Part shown: piece by piece, positions 45,015-54,698 of the stretch
Position numbering within the stretch: position 1 is the stretch's first letter
Layout of the letters: each line of letters starts with the position of its first letter
DNA from: an uncultured Litoreibacter sp.
GTDB lineage: Bacteria > Pseudomonadota > Alphaproteobacteria > Rhodobacterales > Rhodobacteraceae
DNA length: 64,000 nucleotides
Direction: 5' to 3'
Assembly (NCBI GenBank): GCA_947492995.1
Contig: CANLOU010000001.1
Location: forward strand, 1,125,001-1,189,000
Notes under the pieces: generated by a model
Seen by the model: the letters and a program-made list of their open reading frames with translations, nothing else
Databases searched by the model: none
What the model was told of the DNA's origin: nothing
Translations under genes and position numbers: made by a program

Positions 45015-46006
45015 GCCTTTTGGCGTCCGGTGCAGGGGCGTTGGAGCTGGAGGAAAGCCGCACCTACCAAGTGGCAGGCGCGCGCGCCGAGCTGCGGATT
45101 TTGTCCACCGCTGATGTCGAGGTCTTTGAGCCGATCCTGCTGGCGTTCCAGCAGCAGCATGGCGACGTGTCGATCCAATATGACGTGGCCAGCAGCGCGC
45201 AGCTGATGCGGGCGCTTTACGACGAGGGTGCGGAATACGATCTGGCGATCTCATCAGCGATGGATTTGCAGACCAAGCTGGCCAATGACGGGTTCACACT
45301 TAGCTTCCGTTCTGACGCGACCGCCAACCTGCCGGATTGGGCGGCGTGGCGCGATCAGGTGTTTGCCTTCACACAGGAACCTGCGGTTTTGGTTGTGTCG
45401 GAAGCGGCCTTTGAGGGCCTGCCAATGCCTACCAATCGCGAAGGGTTGATTGATCTGCTGCGCACGCAGCCGGAGGTGTTTGAGGGCCGCGTCGGGACCT
45501 ATGACGTGCGGACGTCAGGGCTTGGGTATTTGTTCGCCACGCAGGACTCGCGCAACACCGAAAGTTTCTGGCAACTGACCGAAGTGATGGGGCGGCTGGA
45601 CGCGCAGCTTTATTGCTGCTCCGGCCAGATGATCCGCGACGTGGCGGAGGGCAAGTTGGCCATCGCCTACAACGTGCTGGGCAGCTACGCGCAATTGGCG
45701 AACACGCCGGGGATACGGACCATCGAGATGGATGATTTCGTCAGCGTCATGCTGCGGACCGCCGTGATCCCTCAGACGGCGCGATCCGTTGCCGATAGCG
45801 GGTTGATGATTGATTTCTTGGCAGGGCTAAGTGAGCGGCCTGAACTGGCATTGCAAACGGGGCTGCCGCCCGTTGAGGCACAGCGCGATGACACCGCCAC
45901 AGCGCGACGCCCAATCCGGTTGGGACCGGGCTTGTTGGTGTTTTTAGACACGATGCGGCGGGAGACTTTCCTACGCAGTTGGGTCAGCTCGATGGAGCAG
46001 CCTTAG
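44984..46006 (+). CDS. Periplasmic solute-binding protein of the Tct-type two-component locus
   Basis: A 340-residue extracellular binding protein with a signal peptide (to about GAGALELEE). It resembles iron/ABC type II binding proteins (LRILSTADVEVFEPILLAF and VSIQYDVASSAQLMRAL). No ABC permease accompanies it. The 31-base overlap with the kinase gene suggests a sensing role (ligand delivery to TctE) rather than transport. Cys-Cys at YCCSGQM is unusual in the mature chain. Confidence 0.8.
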   Translation: MRHFGFALGLSLLASGAGALELEESRTYQVAGARAELRILSTADVEVFEPILLAFQQQHGDVSIQYDVASSAQLMRALYDEGAEYDLAISSAMDLQTKLANDGFTLSFRSDATANLPDWAAWRDQVFAFTQEPAVLVVSEAAFEGLPMPTNREGLIDLLRTQPEVFEGRVGTYDVRTSGLGYLFATQDSRNTESFWQLTEVMGRLDAQLYCCSGQMIRDVAEGKLAIAYNVLGSYAQLANTPGIRTIEMDDFVSVMLRTAVIPQTARSVADSGLMIDFLAGLSERPELALQTGLPPVEAQRDDTATARRPIRLGPGLLVFLDTMRRETFLRSWVSSMEQP

Positions 46007-47052
46007 CTGGCGCGCCGGACCATACCAAACAGATCGCGCGGGTCATCAGGGTCGGCCAACATATCGAGCAACTTGAAGTGGCCAGTGCCGTCCAGCTGGT
46101 CGCGGATGTAGCGCAGGGCGGAGAAATCCTCCGTCGCGAAGCCGACGCTGTCGAATAGCGTGATTTGCGACGCGGATGTGCGGCCTGCGGTTTTGCCCGC
46201 GATGACCTTCCATATTTCGGTGACGGGGTGGTCCGCAGCCAGCTGCTGGATTTCGCCTTCAACGCGGGTTTGGGGTGGGTATTCCACGAAGATGTCGGAC
46301 CGCAGCAAAATGTCTTTGTGCAGTTCCGTCTTCCCCGGACAGTCACCCCCGATGGCGTTGATGTGCTGGCCGCTGCCGACCATGTTGTCGGTCAGGATGG
46401 TCGCGTATTGCTTGTCGGCGGTGCAGGTTGTGATGATGTCGGCGCCGGTCACAGCTTCCTGCGCGGTCTTGCAGGGGATGATGGTGAGACCCGTTTCCGC
46501 AAGATTGCGTGCAGCTTTTGCTGTGGCTTCGGGGTCGATGTCGTATAGGCGCACCGTGTCGATGCCGATGACCTGTTGGAAGGCCAGCGCCTGAAATTCG
46601 CATTGTGCGCCATTGCCGATCATCGCCATTGTTTTGGAGCCTTTGGGCGCCAGATGTTTGGCGGCTACGGCTGAGGTTGCGGCGGTGCGCAGGGCCGTAA
46701 GAACAGTCATCTCGGACAAAAGCACCGGGTAGCCATTGTCGACGCGGGCCAGCACGCCGAAGGCCGTCACAGTTTGAAACCCCCGCGCCATGTTGGCGGG
46801 GTGGCCGTTAACGTATTTGAAGCCGTAGGTCTCGCCGTCCGAGGTTGGCATCAGCTCGATCACGCCCTCGTCGGAATGCGCCGCGACGCGCGGGGTTTTG
46901 TCGAACTGTTCCCAGCGCAGGAAGTCGGCTTCGATATAGTCCGCAATGTCTGCGATGATTTTGGCGGGACCGATGGTATTCACGATCTTCATCATGTCAT
47001 CCACGCTGACGAAGGGCACCATAGCCAGTTTAGACGGTGTTGGCTTTATCAT
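46003..47052 (-). CDS. Ornithine cyclodeaminase
   Basis: A 349-residue member of the OCD/mu-crystallin family. It has TVLTALRTAATSAVAAKHL, the NAD-binding AMIGNGAQCEFQAL and the DIDPEATAKAARNLA segment after it. The enzyme converts ornithine to proline plus ammonia. The start overlaps the arginase stop by one base. Together they carry arginine to ornithine to proline. It converges with the SBP gene, overlapping by four bases. Confidence 0.9.
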   Translation of the reverse strand: MIKPTPSKLAMVPFVSVDDMMKIVNTIGPAKIIADIADYIEADFLRWEQFDKTPRVAAHSDEGVIELMPTSDGETYGFKYVNGHPANMARGFQTVTAFGVLARVDNGYPVLLSEMTVLTALRTAATSAVAAKHLAPKGSKTMAMIGNGAQCEFQALAFQQVIGIDTVRLYDIDPEATAKAARNLAETGLTIIPCKTAQEAVTGADIITTCTADKQYATILTDNMVGSGQHINAIGGDCPGKTELHKDILLRSDIFVEYPPQTRVEGEIQQLAADHPVTEIWKVIAGKTAGRTSASQITLFDSVGFATEDFSALRYIRDQLDGTGHFKLLDMLADPDDPRDLFGMVRRAS

Positions 47053-47984
47053 CAGAAGCTCCGTGTTTTGCGATCAAGAACTTGGCGGCCTAGCAGGCTG
47101 GCGCAAAGGTCGACCATCAGCTTGGCCGTGCGGCCGCGCTCATCAAGGAAAGGGTTCAGCTCGACCATGTCGAGGGAGGTCACAAGCCCGCTGTCACAGA
47201 GCAGTTCCATGACCAGATGCGCCTCCCGGAAGGTGGCCCCGCCGGGGACGGTTGTGCCAACAGCGGGGGCAATATCCGGGTCGAGGAAATCAACATCAAG
47301 GCTGACATGAAGCGCGCCGTTTGCATCCTGAACGCGTTTGAGGAATGCCTTCAGCGGCTTGCCGATACCGTGCTCGTCAATCGCGCGCATATCGTGCACA
47401 TCGACGCCGGTCTGCTGGATCGCTTCACGTTCAGCGGGATCAACGGACCGGATGCCCAACATACAGACATTCTGCGGGCTCACCGAGGCCGCAAGCGGTG
47501 GATAAACGCCCTCGAAGCCGGGCTGACCCGTGAAATATGACACCGGGGTGCCATGCAGGTTGCCGCTTTCAGTGGAGTTCAATGTATGGATGTCGGGATG
47601 TGCGTCCAGCCACAACACGAACTGAGGGCGGTTTTGGTCCTGCGCAAGTCTGGTGACCCCGGGAATCGTTCCAATGGACAAACTGTGGTCGCCGCCCAAA
47701 AAGATCGGCAGGTCTGAGTTTTGTGCCGCCTCATAAGCGGCGTCTGTTAGGGCCTCCGCCCAAGCAATGGTCTCCGCAAGATCGTGGATTGCGGGGTTTG
47801 GATGGTCGCGCGACACCAGAGACGGAAGCGATACATTGCCGAGATCTTTGACCTGATGACCAAGCGCGCGCAGCGTCTCGCCAAGACCTGCGGTCCGAAA
47901 AGCGTCTGGCCCCATGATGCAGCCAGGCTGGCTTGCACCCGATTGAACAGGTGCGCCGATAAGTGTGCAGGATAAAGACTTCAT
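47052..47984 (-). CDS. Arginase
   Basis: A 310-residue manganese enzyme of the ureohydrolase family. The metal-binding motifs GGDHS, DAHPDIHT and SLDVDFLDPDIAPAVGT are all present, the last with the arginase-type DVDxLDP. It hydrolyses arginine to ornithine and urea. It is divergent from the Lrp/AsnC gene with a 122-base promoter region carrying a repeated motif. Agmatinase-type substrates are less likely given the coupled cyclodeaminase. Confidence 0.92.
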   Translation of the reverse strand: MKSLSCTLIGAPVQSGASQPGCIMGPDAFRTAGLGETLRALGHQVKDLGNVSLPSLVSRDHPNPAIHDLAETIAWAEALTDAAYEAAQNSDLPIFLGGDHSLSIGTIPGVTRLAQDQNRPQFVLWLDAHPDIHTLNSTESGNLHGTPVSYFTGQPGFEGVYPPLAASVSPQNVCMLGIRSVDPAEREAIQQTGVDVHDMRAIDEHGIGKPLKAFLKRVQDANGALHVSLDVDFLDPDIAPAVGTTVPGGATFREAHLVMELLCDSGLVTSLDMVELNPFLDERGRTAKLMVDLCASLLGRQVLDRKTRSF

Positions 47985-48024
47985 AGGGACCTCATTGTGT
48001 TTTCCCTAAGTTATTTTCAAATCG

Positions 48025-48101
48025 TGCATATTGAGAGACCAATTTTTGTACGATATGTGTAAATAATTGTGCACTATGACTGAGCTTTTATGCATATTGA
48101 G
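48025..48101. repeat. Two TGCATATTGAG direct repeats in the arginase / Lrp promoter region
   Basis: The 11-mer occurs at 48025-48035 and 48091-48101, 66 bases apart start to start. The second copy covers the Lrp ribosome site; the first lies in front of arginase. AT-rich TGTAC/GTGCAC elements lie between. Good candidates for Lrp-type operators. Confidence 0.55.
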
Positions 48102-48107
48102 GGTCGT

Positions 48108-48533
48108 ATGGATGTTCTCGACAAGACAGACCGCGCATTGATCTCTGCGCTCACCGCCGATAGCAGAGCCTCGGTCACCACTTTGGCGTCCTCGTTAGGA
48201 GTGACCCGTGCCACGGTTCAAAGCCGCATGGATCGCCTCAAGCAGGATGGCATTATCCGACGGTTTACCGTCGAGCTGGGGGCTGTTGCGCAGCCCGATG
48301 TTGTGAAAGCGGTTATGCTGATCGAGTTACAAGGTAACCTTGCGCGTCAAGTGACTGCCGCTTTGCGCCGCAAACCCGAAGTTGTCGACCTTCACAGCAC
48401 AAACGGTACTTGGGATTTGGTCGCACAGATCGACACCACCAGCCTTGCCGAGTTCGACCGCATCCTGCGCGAAGTGCGGGAGATAAATGGCGTTTTGAAC
48501 AGTGAGACCTGTTTACTGCTCAACCGCGCCTGA
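48108..48533 (+). CDS. Lrp/AsnC-family transcriptional regulator of arginine catabolism
   Basis: A 141-residue regulator. The N-terminal helix-turn-helix (LASSLGVTRATVQSRMDRLKQDGII, about 25-50) is followed by a RAM effector domain (VHSTNGTWDLVAQIDT-type). Divergent from arginase, in the arrangement seen for arginine-responsive activators in alphaproteobacteria. The start at 48108 is preceded by GAGGGTCGT, inside the second repeat; an ATG at 48090 is an alternative start. Confidence 0.85.
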   Translation: MDVLDKTDRALISALTADSRASVTTLASSLGVTRATVQSRMDRLKQDGIIRRFTVELGAVAQPDVVKAVMLIELQGNLARQVTAALRRKPEVVDLHSTNGTWDLVAQIDTTSLAEFDRILREVREINGVLNSETCLLLNRA

Positions 48534-48608
48534 CCGCAAAGTTTGCCAGTGTTAAGCCAGATTTCATAAAGACGCGCGTATGAGGGGCCCAATTGCAAAG
48601 GTGCCCAC

Positions 48609-49436
48609 ATGTCTGACGAAGTTCGCCCCATAATCATCAAACGCAAGAAAGTCGTGGCCAATGCCGGACATCATGGCGGTGCTTGGAAAGTGGCATATGC
48701 CGACTTTGTAACTGCCATGATGGCATTTTTCATGCTAATGTGGCTGCTCAACGCGACGACGGAAAAGCAGCGCAAGGGGCTGGCGGATTACTTCAGCCCA
48801 ACGATCGCCATTGCGCGGGTGTCTGGCGGCGGTGACGGCGCTTTTGGTGGTGACAGCCTGATGTCTCAGGAAACCTTGGCGAAAACGGGCACAGGCGGAG
48901 CGGCGGATCTGCCGCCAATGGGCCTAAGCGAAAGCGGTCGAGACAGTATAGAGGGCGCCCGGGCGCTGACAGAACTGGAAGACGTTCAGATGAGCATTGT
49001 CGGGCGTGGCGGAGACAGTCTTATTCAAGAGCTGGCCAAACAGCACATTCGCACCCGCCTGTCCGATGAAGGACTGGTCATTGAAATTTTTGACCTTGAG
49101 GGTGCGCCGTTGTTCGAGCCGGGGACTGCGTCTCCGACCTCCGTGATGGAAGCGATTGCCGACATTTTGAAAGATGCTTTTGAGCTGGTAACAAACCCGG
49201 TCAGCGTTGCGGCCCACAGTCAGACCTACAGTCCTTTGCAGTTGAACAATCCAGCTTGGCCGCTCACGACGGATCGGGCTCAGACGACCCGCATGTTGCT
49301 GGAAAGGTCCGGATTTCCGAGCGAACGGGTTGCGCGTGTGACAGGCCATGGTCAGCAAAAACCGCTTATCGACAACCCTATGGCTGCCCGCAACAACCGA
49401 CTGGAGGTCACCCTGCTGCGCGGCGATCTGAACTAG
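48609..49436 (+). CDS. motB: Flagellar motor stator protein MotB
   Basis: A 275-residue stator protein with a cytoplasmic basic N-terminus, a single membrane helix with the proton-binding D32 (WKVAYADFVTAMMAFFMLMWLLN) and a C-terminal OmpA-like peptidoglycan-binding domain (about 140-275, ending NPMAARNNRLEVTLLRG). D32 fits the position of the essential Asp. MotA is at the other end of the flagellar cluster (61044), so the stator genes are separated. Confidence 0.92.
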   Translation: MSDEVRPIIIKRKKVVANAGHHGGAWKVAYADFVTAMMAFFMLMWLLNATTEKQRKGLADYFSPTIAIARVSGGGDGAFGGDSLMSQETLAKTGTGGAADLPPMGLSESGRDSIEGARALTELEDVQMSIVGRGGDSLIQELAKQHIRTRLSDEGLVIEIFDLEGAPLFEPGTASPTSVMEAIADILKDAFELVTNPVSVAAHSQTYSPLQLNNPAWPLTTDRAQTTRMLLERSGFPSERVARVTGHGQQKPLIDNPMAARNNRLEVTLLRGDLN

Positions 49437-49527
49437 GAACTTACTTACGATTTTATCTGTTAGGGCAGAATTAACATACGCCGTTGATAGTCCGCCCAAC
49501 TGATGGCTGCTTTTGAAAGGCGCAACT

Positions 49528-50832
49528 ATGACAATTTCATCTTCTCTTAATGCAGGTGTTGCTGGGTTGGCAGCTAACGCGAGCCGTCTTGCAACAATCT
49601 CTGATAACATCGCGAACTCGAACACGTTCGGGTATAAACGTGCCGAGACCGGTTTTCATTCCATGGTCATTTCCAACGGAACTGGCACGTATTCAGCGGG
49701 CGGGGTGCGCGTTACGTCACAACGGCTGATCGACCAGGCGGGATCTTTGGTCACTACGGCAAACTCAACTGACTTGGCAGTGCGAGGCCGCGGATTTCTG
49801 CCAGTGACGACCGCAAACTCAGTGGGCGATTCCAACGACACCGAATTCCCGATGCGCTTGTCCACCACGGGGTCATTCCGGACCGACTCACAAGGGTATC
49901 TTGTGACAGAAACGGGCATGGTGCTATTGGGCTGGCCAGCTTCAGCAGACGGGACCGTCCCAACATTTCCACGAGATACAGTGGACGGCCTTGAACCCAT
50001 TCAGGTGAACGTAAACCAATTTGCGGGCGAGCCGACAACCCGTATGAATTTGGGGGTAAACCTTCCTGCCACTGAGACAGAGGCAGGTGCCGACGGTACG
50101 CCACTAGAGCTATCGGTCGAGTACTACGACAATCTTGGGACTTCCCAAAATGTCATGGTGTCATTTACGCCAACGGTGCCTGGCACGGGCAGTTCGAATG
50201 AATGGACCATGACGCTTCGCGACTCCGCCAGCGGTGGCGCAGTCATTGGTGAATATACCATGGTTTTTGACGATTCCCGGGCTAGTGGCGGAACATTGCA
50301 AAGCATAACTGCCGTCTCAGGAGGGCCATATGATCCAGCTACCGGCGCTTTCAACGTTAACGTTGCGGGCGGGCCAATTGAAATCAGCGTTGGGGGGCTA
50401 TCGGAAGGCACTGGAATTACCCAGCTATCTGATAGCTTTGCGCCAACGCAGATTACCAAAGATGGATCACCTGTTGGCAACATGATCTCTGTTGATGTTG
50501 ACCAAAACGGATTTGTGCAAGCGACGTTCGACATCGGAATTACCCGGACGATCTACCAGATACCGCTTGTCGATTTGCCAAACGCAAATGGGTTGCGCGC
50601 GATGGATAACCAGACTTACCAAACGACCAGAGAGAGCGGTTCATTCTTCTTGTGGGATGCGGGTGACGGGCCGACCGGTGATATCGTTGGGTTTGCCCTG
50701 GAGGAATCCGCAACCGATGTTGCTGGAGAACTTACCCAATTGATCCAAACGCAGCGCGCCTACTCCTCCAATGCAAAAGTCATCCAGACCGTTGACGAGA
50801 TGCTGCAGGAAACAACGAACATCAAACGATAA
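49528..50832 (+). CDS. flgE: Flagellar hook protein FlgE
   Basis: A 434-residue axial protein. The N-terminal rod/hook motif is SSSLNAGVAGLAANASRLATISDNIANSNTFGYKR and the C-terminal heptad is YSSNAKVIQTVDEMLQETTNIKR, both characteristic. Between them lies a large variable domain. The start at 49528 follows AAAGG. Hook protein, exported by the flagellar type III system. Confidence 0.9.
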   Translation: MTISSSLNAGVAGLAANASRLATISDNIANSNTFGYKRAETGFHSMVISNGTGTYSAGGVRVTSQRLIDQAGSLVTTANSTDLAVRGRGFLPVTTANSVGDSNDTEFPMRLSTTGSFRTDSQGYLVTETGMVLLGWPASADGTVPTFPRDTVDGLEPIQVNVNQFAGEPTTRMNLGVNLPATETEAGADGTPLELSVEYYDNLGTSQNVMVSFTPTVPGTGSSNEWTMTLRDSASGGAVIGEYTMVFDDSRASGGTLQSITAVSGGPYDPATGAFNVNVAGGPIEISVGGLSEGTGITQLSDSFAPTQITKDGSPVGNMISVDVDQNGFVQATFDIGITRTIYQIPLVDLPNANGLRAMDNQTYQTTRESGSFFLWDAGDGPTGDIVGFALEESATDVAGELTQLIQTQRAYSSNAKVIQTVDEMLQETTNIKR

Positions 50833-50856
50833 GAAAACAAGGACCTAGGTGTTTCC

Positions 50857-52290
50857 ATGAGTATTTCCGGCGCACTCTCGGCTGCTACGTCTGGTTTGAG
50901 CGCCGCTGCGCGCTCTGCGGAATTGGTTTCGTCAAACGTTGCCAATGCCCTGGCCCCTGGATATGGCCGCCGCGAAATCATCCTTGGCTCCTCAGTAATC
51001 GGCGGCGTGGGAACCGGTGTCCAAGTGGCGGGCATAGAACGTGTGACGGACACGATTGCAATTGGTCAACGCCGGTTTGCGGATGCAGCTTTCGGCGAAG
51101 TGCAGCACTACGCCGACTTCTACCGAAGCTTGCAGACGACATTAGGCACGCCCGACAGCCCTAGCTCTTTGACCGGTCGAATTGCTGCGCTGGAAGCGGC
51201 GCTTGTGTCCGCCACGGGAGCCCCGGAAAGTGAGGCGCAACTTGGGGTGGCCGTGAATGCGGCAGGTGACCTCGTGAGGCTTATCAATTCGGCATCGGCA
51301 TCTGTACAGCAGGCACGTGCGTCCGCTGACCAACAGATCGCCTCACAGGTAAGAACAATTAATACAAATTTGTCTGGCATTTCTGACCTGAACGACCAAG
51401 TCAAAGCGGCCATGATATCAGGCAGTGACCCATCTAGCCTTATGGACCAACGCCAACGCCTGATCGATCAAATTAGCGATTTGGTCCCGTTGCAAGAAAT
51501 CCCTCGTGATGATGGCCGCATCACATTGCTGACGGCGAATGGCACGATGCTGGTTGGCCAGCATGCGGCCAGATTTGAGTTTGAACCAACCGGCACAATA
51601 GTTCCAGAAATGACCGTTGCTTCGGGGGCTTTGTCAGGGTTGCAGATTGTAAACGCTGAGAGCGTTGCGGGAACTCCACTACAAGCTATCGAGGGAGGAT
51701 CGCTTGCGGCAAACTTTGAAATTCGTGATGTCCTCGCAATTGATGCACAGGGTCAACTCGACCAGTTGGCTCAGGAGCTGATTGTACGGACTGGTGATCC
51801 GGCTGTGGATCCAACTCTGTCTGGTGGGCCGGGCCTGTTTACTGACGCGGGAAATGTTTTTGACGCTGCAAATAAAATTGGCTTGGCGTCGAGGCTTTCG
51901 TTAAATTCGCAAGTCGATCCAAATCAGGGTGGCGCGGTCTTGCGGCTCCGAGACGGCATCGGCGCAACATCTTTGGGCGCGGTAGCAAACACTTCTATAC
52001 TAAACGCACTCTCCGGGACTTTAACCGGTGAAGTTGGGCCAGTGCGTGATGGCCTAGCTGGAATTGCCTCTTCAGTCGTTTCGAGTATTGGAACGTCGCG
52101 GAACACGTTTGAGACACGTGAAGCCTTTGTCGGGGCACAAGTCACCGTGTTTCAAGATCAAGAAGCCAGAGGGGGTGTGGATACCGATCAAGAACTACAG
52201 AAACTATTGGTGATCGAGCAAAGCTACGCCGCAAATGCGAAGATGATCGAAGCTATCGATCAAATGATGCAATCGTTGTTGAGGATATAA
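50857..52290 (+). CDS. flgK: Flagellar hook-filament junction protein FlgK
   Basis: A 477-residue protein with an N-terminal SGLSAAARSAELVSSNVANALAPGYGRR motif and a C-terminal QSYAANAKMIEAIDQMMQSLLRI helix, typical of FlgK (HAP1). Its length is at the short end for FlgK. It links hook and filament, and is followed one base later by flgL. Confidence 0.88.
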   Translation: MSISGALSAATSGLSAAARSAELVSSNVANALAPGYGRREIILGSSVIGGVGTGVQVAGIERVTDTIAIGQRRFADAAFGEVQHYADFYRSLQTTLGTPDSPSSLTGRIAALEAALVSATGAPESEAQLGVAVNAAGDLVRLINSASASVQQARASADQQIASQVRTINTNLSGISDLNDQVKAAMISGSDPSSLMDQRQRLIDQISDLVPLQEIPRDDGRITLLTANGTMLVGQHAARFEFEPTGTIVPEMTVASGALSGLQIVNAESVAGTPLQAIEGGSLAANFEIRDVLAIDAQGQLDQLAQELIVRTGDPAVDPTLSGGPGLFTDAGNVFDAANKIGLASRLSLNSQVDPNQGGAVLRLRDGIGATSLGAVANTSILNALSGTLTGEVGPVRDGLAGIASSVVSSIGTSRNTFETREAFVGAQVTVFQDQEARGGVDTDQELQKLLVIEQSYAANAKMIEAIDQMMQSLLRI

Positions 52291-52291
52291 T

Positions 52292-53296
52292 ATGCTGAAC
52301 TTGGGTGTAGGGGATCTGGCCTCAAGCTTAATAAGCAGGCGCAGCAACGGCAGCCTAAAAACTGAATTGGTAAAGTTAAGTCAAGAGCTTGGTAGCGGCC
52401 GAGTAAGCGATATATCTGCCTCAACGAAAGGAAACCTTGCACCGCTTGCATCAATTGAGCGTTCTTTAGTGTTGAATAATGCGTTTTCAGTTTCAGCGTC
52501 ACAGGTCAACATCAAGCTCAATTATCAACAAGCCGCGATTAGTAGGTTGCATGATGATGTTTCACAATTTGGGCCCCAGCTTTTGACCGCAAGTGAAGGA
52601 GGGCGCCAGTCAATTGAGCCTATAATATCACAAGCAGCTCAGTTATTTCATTCGGCCGTTTCAGGGTTGTCGACAAACATTGGTGGTGTCTACGTTTTTT
52701 CTGGAGTTTCTGCTGACACTGCACCTCTGCAGAGTTCGACAGACTTGCTTTCTGCGCTCAGATCTTCAGTGACGGGCATAACAACGGCAGAGGGTTTTTT
52801 TCAACAGGTTGATGATTGGTTTACGTCAGCCGGCGGTTTCGGCACGGTTGGTTATACTGGTGGTCCGGCGGGGATCTCAGGCACCCAAATCGGTGAATCT
52901 GATGAAATTCGTCTGCCTTTGACTGCCAACACAGAAGAAATCCGGAACGCACTTAGAGATTTGGCTGTCGTGGCTCTGATGGGGGCGGGAGATTTCTTGG
53001 GCCCAGATGCTGAATATTTAGAACTTGGGCAGAAGGTAGGGGCTGCTTCTGTCGAAAGTGCTGATGGGCTTGTCCAGACAGAAGCCCAGATTGGCTTGTT
53101 GCAGCAACGCGTTGAACAGATAACGGCTCAAAGCGCGGCCCAACGAGTTTCGCTTACGCTTGCTAAGAACGAGTTGTCCGTAGCTGACCCTTTTGAGACG
53201 GCGACCAAACTTGAGGAAGTTCAATTTCAACTTGAAAGCCTGTACCTCGTGACTGCAAAGACCGCTCGCTTGAGCCTAACGGAGTACCTGAGATGA
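52292..53296 (+). CDS. flgL: Flagellar hook-filament junction protein FlgL
   Basis: A 334-residue flagellin-like protein; the N-terminal helix region is LASSLISRRSNGSLKTELVKLSQELGSGRV and the C-terminal is EVQFQLESLYLVTAKTARLSLTEYLR. It is HAP3, downstream of FlgK as usual. It overlaps flgI by four bases. Confidence 0.82.
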   Translation: MLNLGVGDLASSLISRRSNGSLKTELVKLSQELGSGRVSDISASTKGNLAPLASIERSLVLNNAFSVSASQVNIKLNYQQAAISRLHDDVSQFGPQLLTASEGGRQSIEPIISQAAQLFHSAVSGLSTNIGGVYVFSGVSADTAPLQSSTDLLSALRSSVTGITTAEGFFQQVDDWFTSAGGFGTVGYTGGPAGISGTQIGESDEIRLPLTANTEEIRNALRDLAVVALMGAGDFLGPDAEYLELGQKVGAASVESADGLVQTEAQIGLLQQRVEQITAQSAAQRVSLTLAKNELSVADPFETATKLEEVQFQLESLYLVTAKTARLSLTEYLR

Positions 53297-54396
53297 AACA
53301 GTTCTGTGCGTTTCTCGTTTTCCTATTGGTGTTGCCGAGCATCGCCTTCGGCTCTCCTGTTCGGTTGAAGGACCTTGTCGAATTCGATGGCGTTCGAGGG
53401 AATGACTTGGTGGGTTATGGCTTGGTTGTTGGACTTAATGGCACTGGCGATGGCATCAGAAATGCACCCTTCACTGAAGAAATGATGGCCCTAATCTTGG
53501 AGCGACTGGGTATCAACGTTTCAGGAGAGCAGTTTCGTCCTAAGAATGTTGCGGCCGTTTTGGTAACTGGCGTGCTGCCATCATTTGCCCGCGCAGGTGG
53601 CCGTATCGATGTTACTGTTTCAACAATTGGGGATGCAAAAAGCCTTTTGGGTGGAACGCTGGTTATGACTCCGCTGAGTGGTGCGGATGGGGAAGTATAC
53701 GCTGTTGCGCAAGGAACGGTCATAGCGGGAGGAGTGAGTTCGGACGGTGATGCTGCGAGAGTGATCCACGGTGTCCCCACCAGCGGGACGCTCATTTCTG
53801 GCGGGCGAGTAGAGAAAGAAATAGATTTCGATTTTGGTGCCCTTACGACCATGCGCTTGGCGCTGCGGTACCCAGACTTTTCGACCGCCGAGAGCATTGA
53901 GCGGGTTATCAACAGAGCATTTGGACGAGGAGTTGCGGTAATGCTTGATGCCGGTACCGTTCAATTAGATATGGAGGCGACGCAGCTCAGATCGCCAGCC
54001 CACGTGTTGAGTCGGATCGAGAACTTGACTGTTGAGCCTGAGATGCGCGCGCGGGTCGTTGTGGATCAGCGATCGGGAACGATTGTCATGGGAGACGACG
54101 TACGGATATCAAAAGTCGCGGTGGCTCAAGGAAACCTGACTCTATCTGTAACCGAGACACCAGTTCTCGTTCAGCCAAGCCCGTTCACCGAAGGCGAAAC
54201 CATCATACTGCCAAGGACAAGCGTTGATATCGAGGAGGCGGCTGGAACTGGTCTTGCTGAAGTAGACGGTGGAGCATCCTTATCGGAAGTGATAGCAGGT
54301 CTTAATGCTCTGGGGGTTTCACCGTTAGATATGATTGATATTCTGAAGAGCATAAAGGCCGCTGGCGCGATGCATGCAGATTTTGTCGTTCAGTAG
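53293..54396 (+). CDS. flgI: Flagellar P-ring protein FlgI
   Basis: A 367-residue periplasmic protein with signal peptide (to about AFGSP). Typical regions are RLKDLVEFDGVRGNDLVGYGLVVGLNGTGDG, NVAAVLVTGVLPSFARAGGRIDVTVSTIGDAKSLLGGTLV and the C-terminal LNALGVSPLDMIDILKSIKAAGAMHADFVVQ. It builds the ring around the rod in the peptidoglycan layer. It is the last gene before the IS remnant. Confidence 0.93.
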   Translation: MKQFCAFLVFLLVLPSIAFGSPVRLKDLVEFDGVRGNDLVGYGLVVGLNGTGDGIRNAPFTEEMMALILERLGINVSGEQFRPKNVAAVLVTGVLPSFARAGGRIDVTVSTIGDAKSLLGGTLVMTPLSGADGEVYAVAQGTVIAGGVSSDGDAARVIHGVPTSGTLISGGRVEKEIDFDFGALTTMRLALRYPDFSTAESIERVINRAFGRGVAVMLDAGTVQLDMEATQLRSPAHVLSRIENLTVEPEMRARVVVDQRSGTIVMGDDVRISKVAVAQGNLTLSVTETPVLVQPSPFTEGETIILPRTSVDIEEAAGTGLAEVDGGASLSEVIAGLNALGVSPLDMIDILKSIKAAGAMHADFVVQ

Positions 54397-54698
54397 TTTT
54401 ACCTCGCAAGAGTGTACTGCATCAAAAGGTACGAAAATATATAAATGACCGGAAAACCATCTTTCTAAAAGGATAGTAATTCCTTCAGGCAAATTTATGT
54501 CAAGAATTGAATGTCACACTCTCTATTTCGGGCTTCATGATTAGCATCCAGTTGAGCCGTAGAAAAAATTAACTATACTTTTCAATCCACTAAATAGATA
54601 AAGGCGGACATTTCTTCCTCTGATCGTATTGGACTTTTTGGCATTCAATGCCGCTCCTTTGATAGTATTTACTGCAGCACGGGAGATGAACTCTGGGA
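54397..54698. other. AT-rich gap between flgI and the IS remnant
   Basis: About 300 bases without a recognised gene. No clear terminator hairpin or conserved motif was found. It may be part of the decayed element or the original spacer. Confidence 0.4.

Noticed and set aside
49471-49488. CtrA box upstream of flgE
   Set aside because: TTAA at 49471 lacks a matching second half at the N7 distance; too weak to list as a site.
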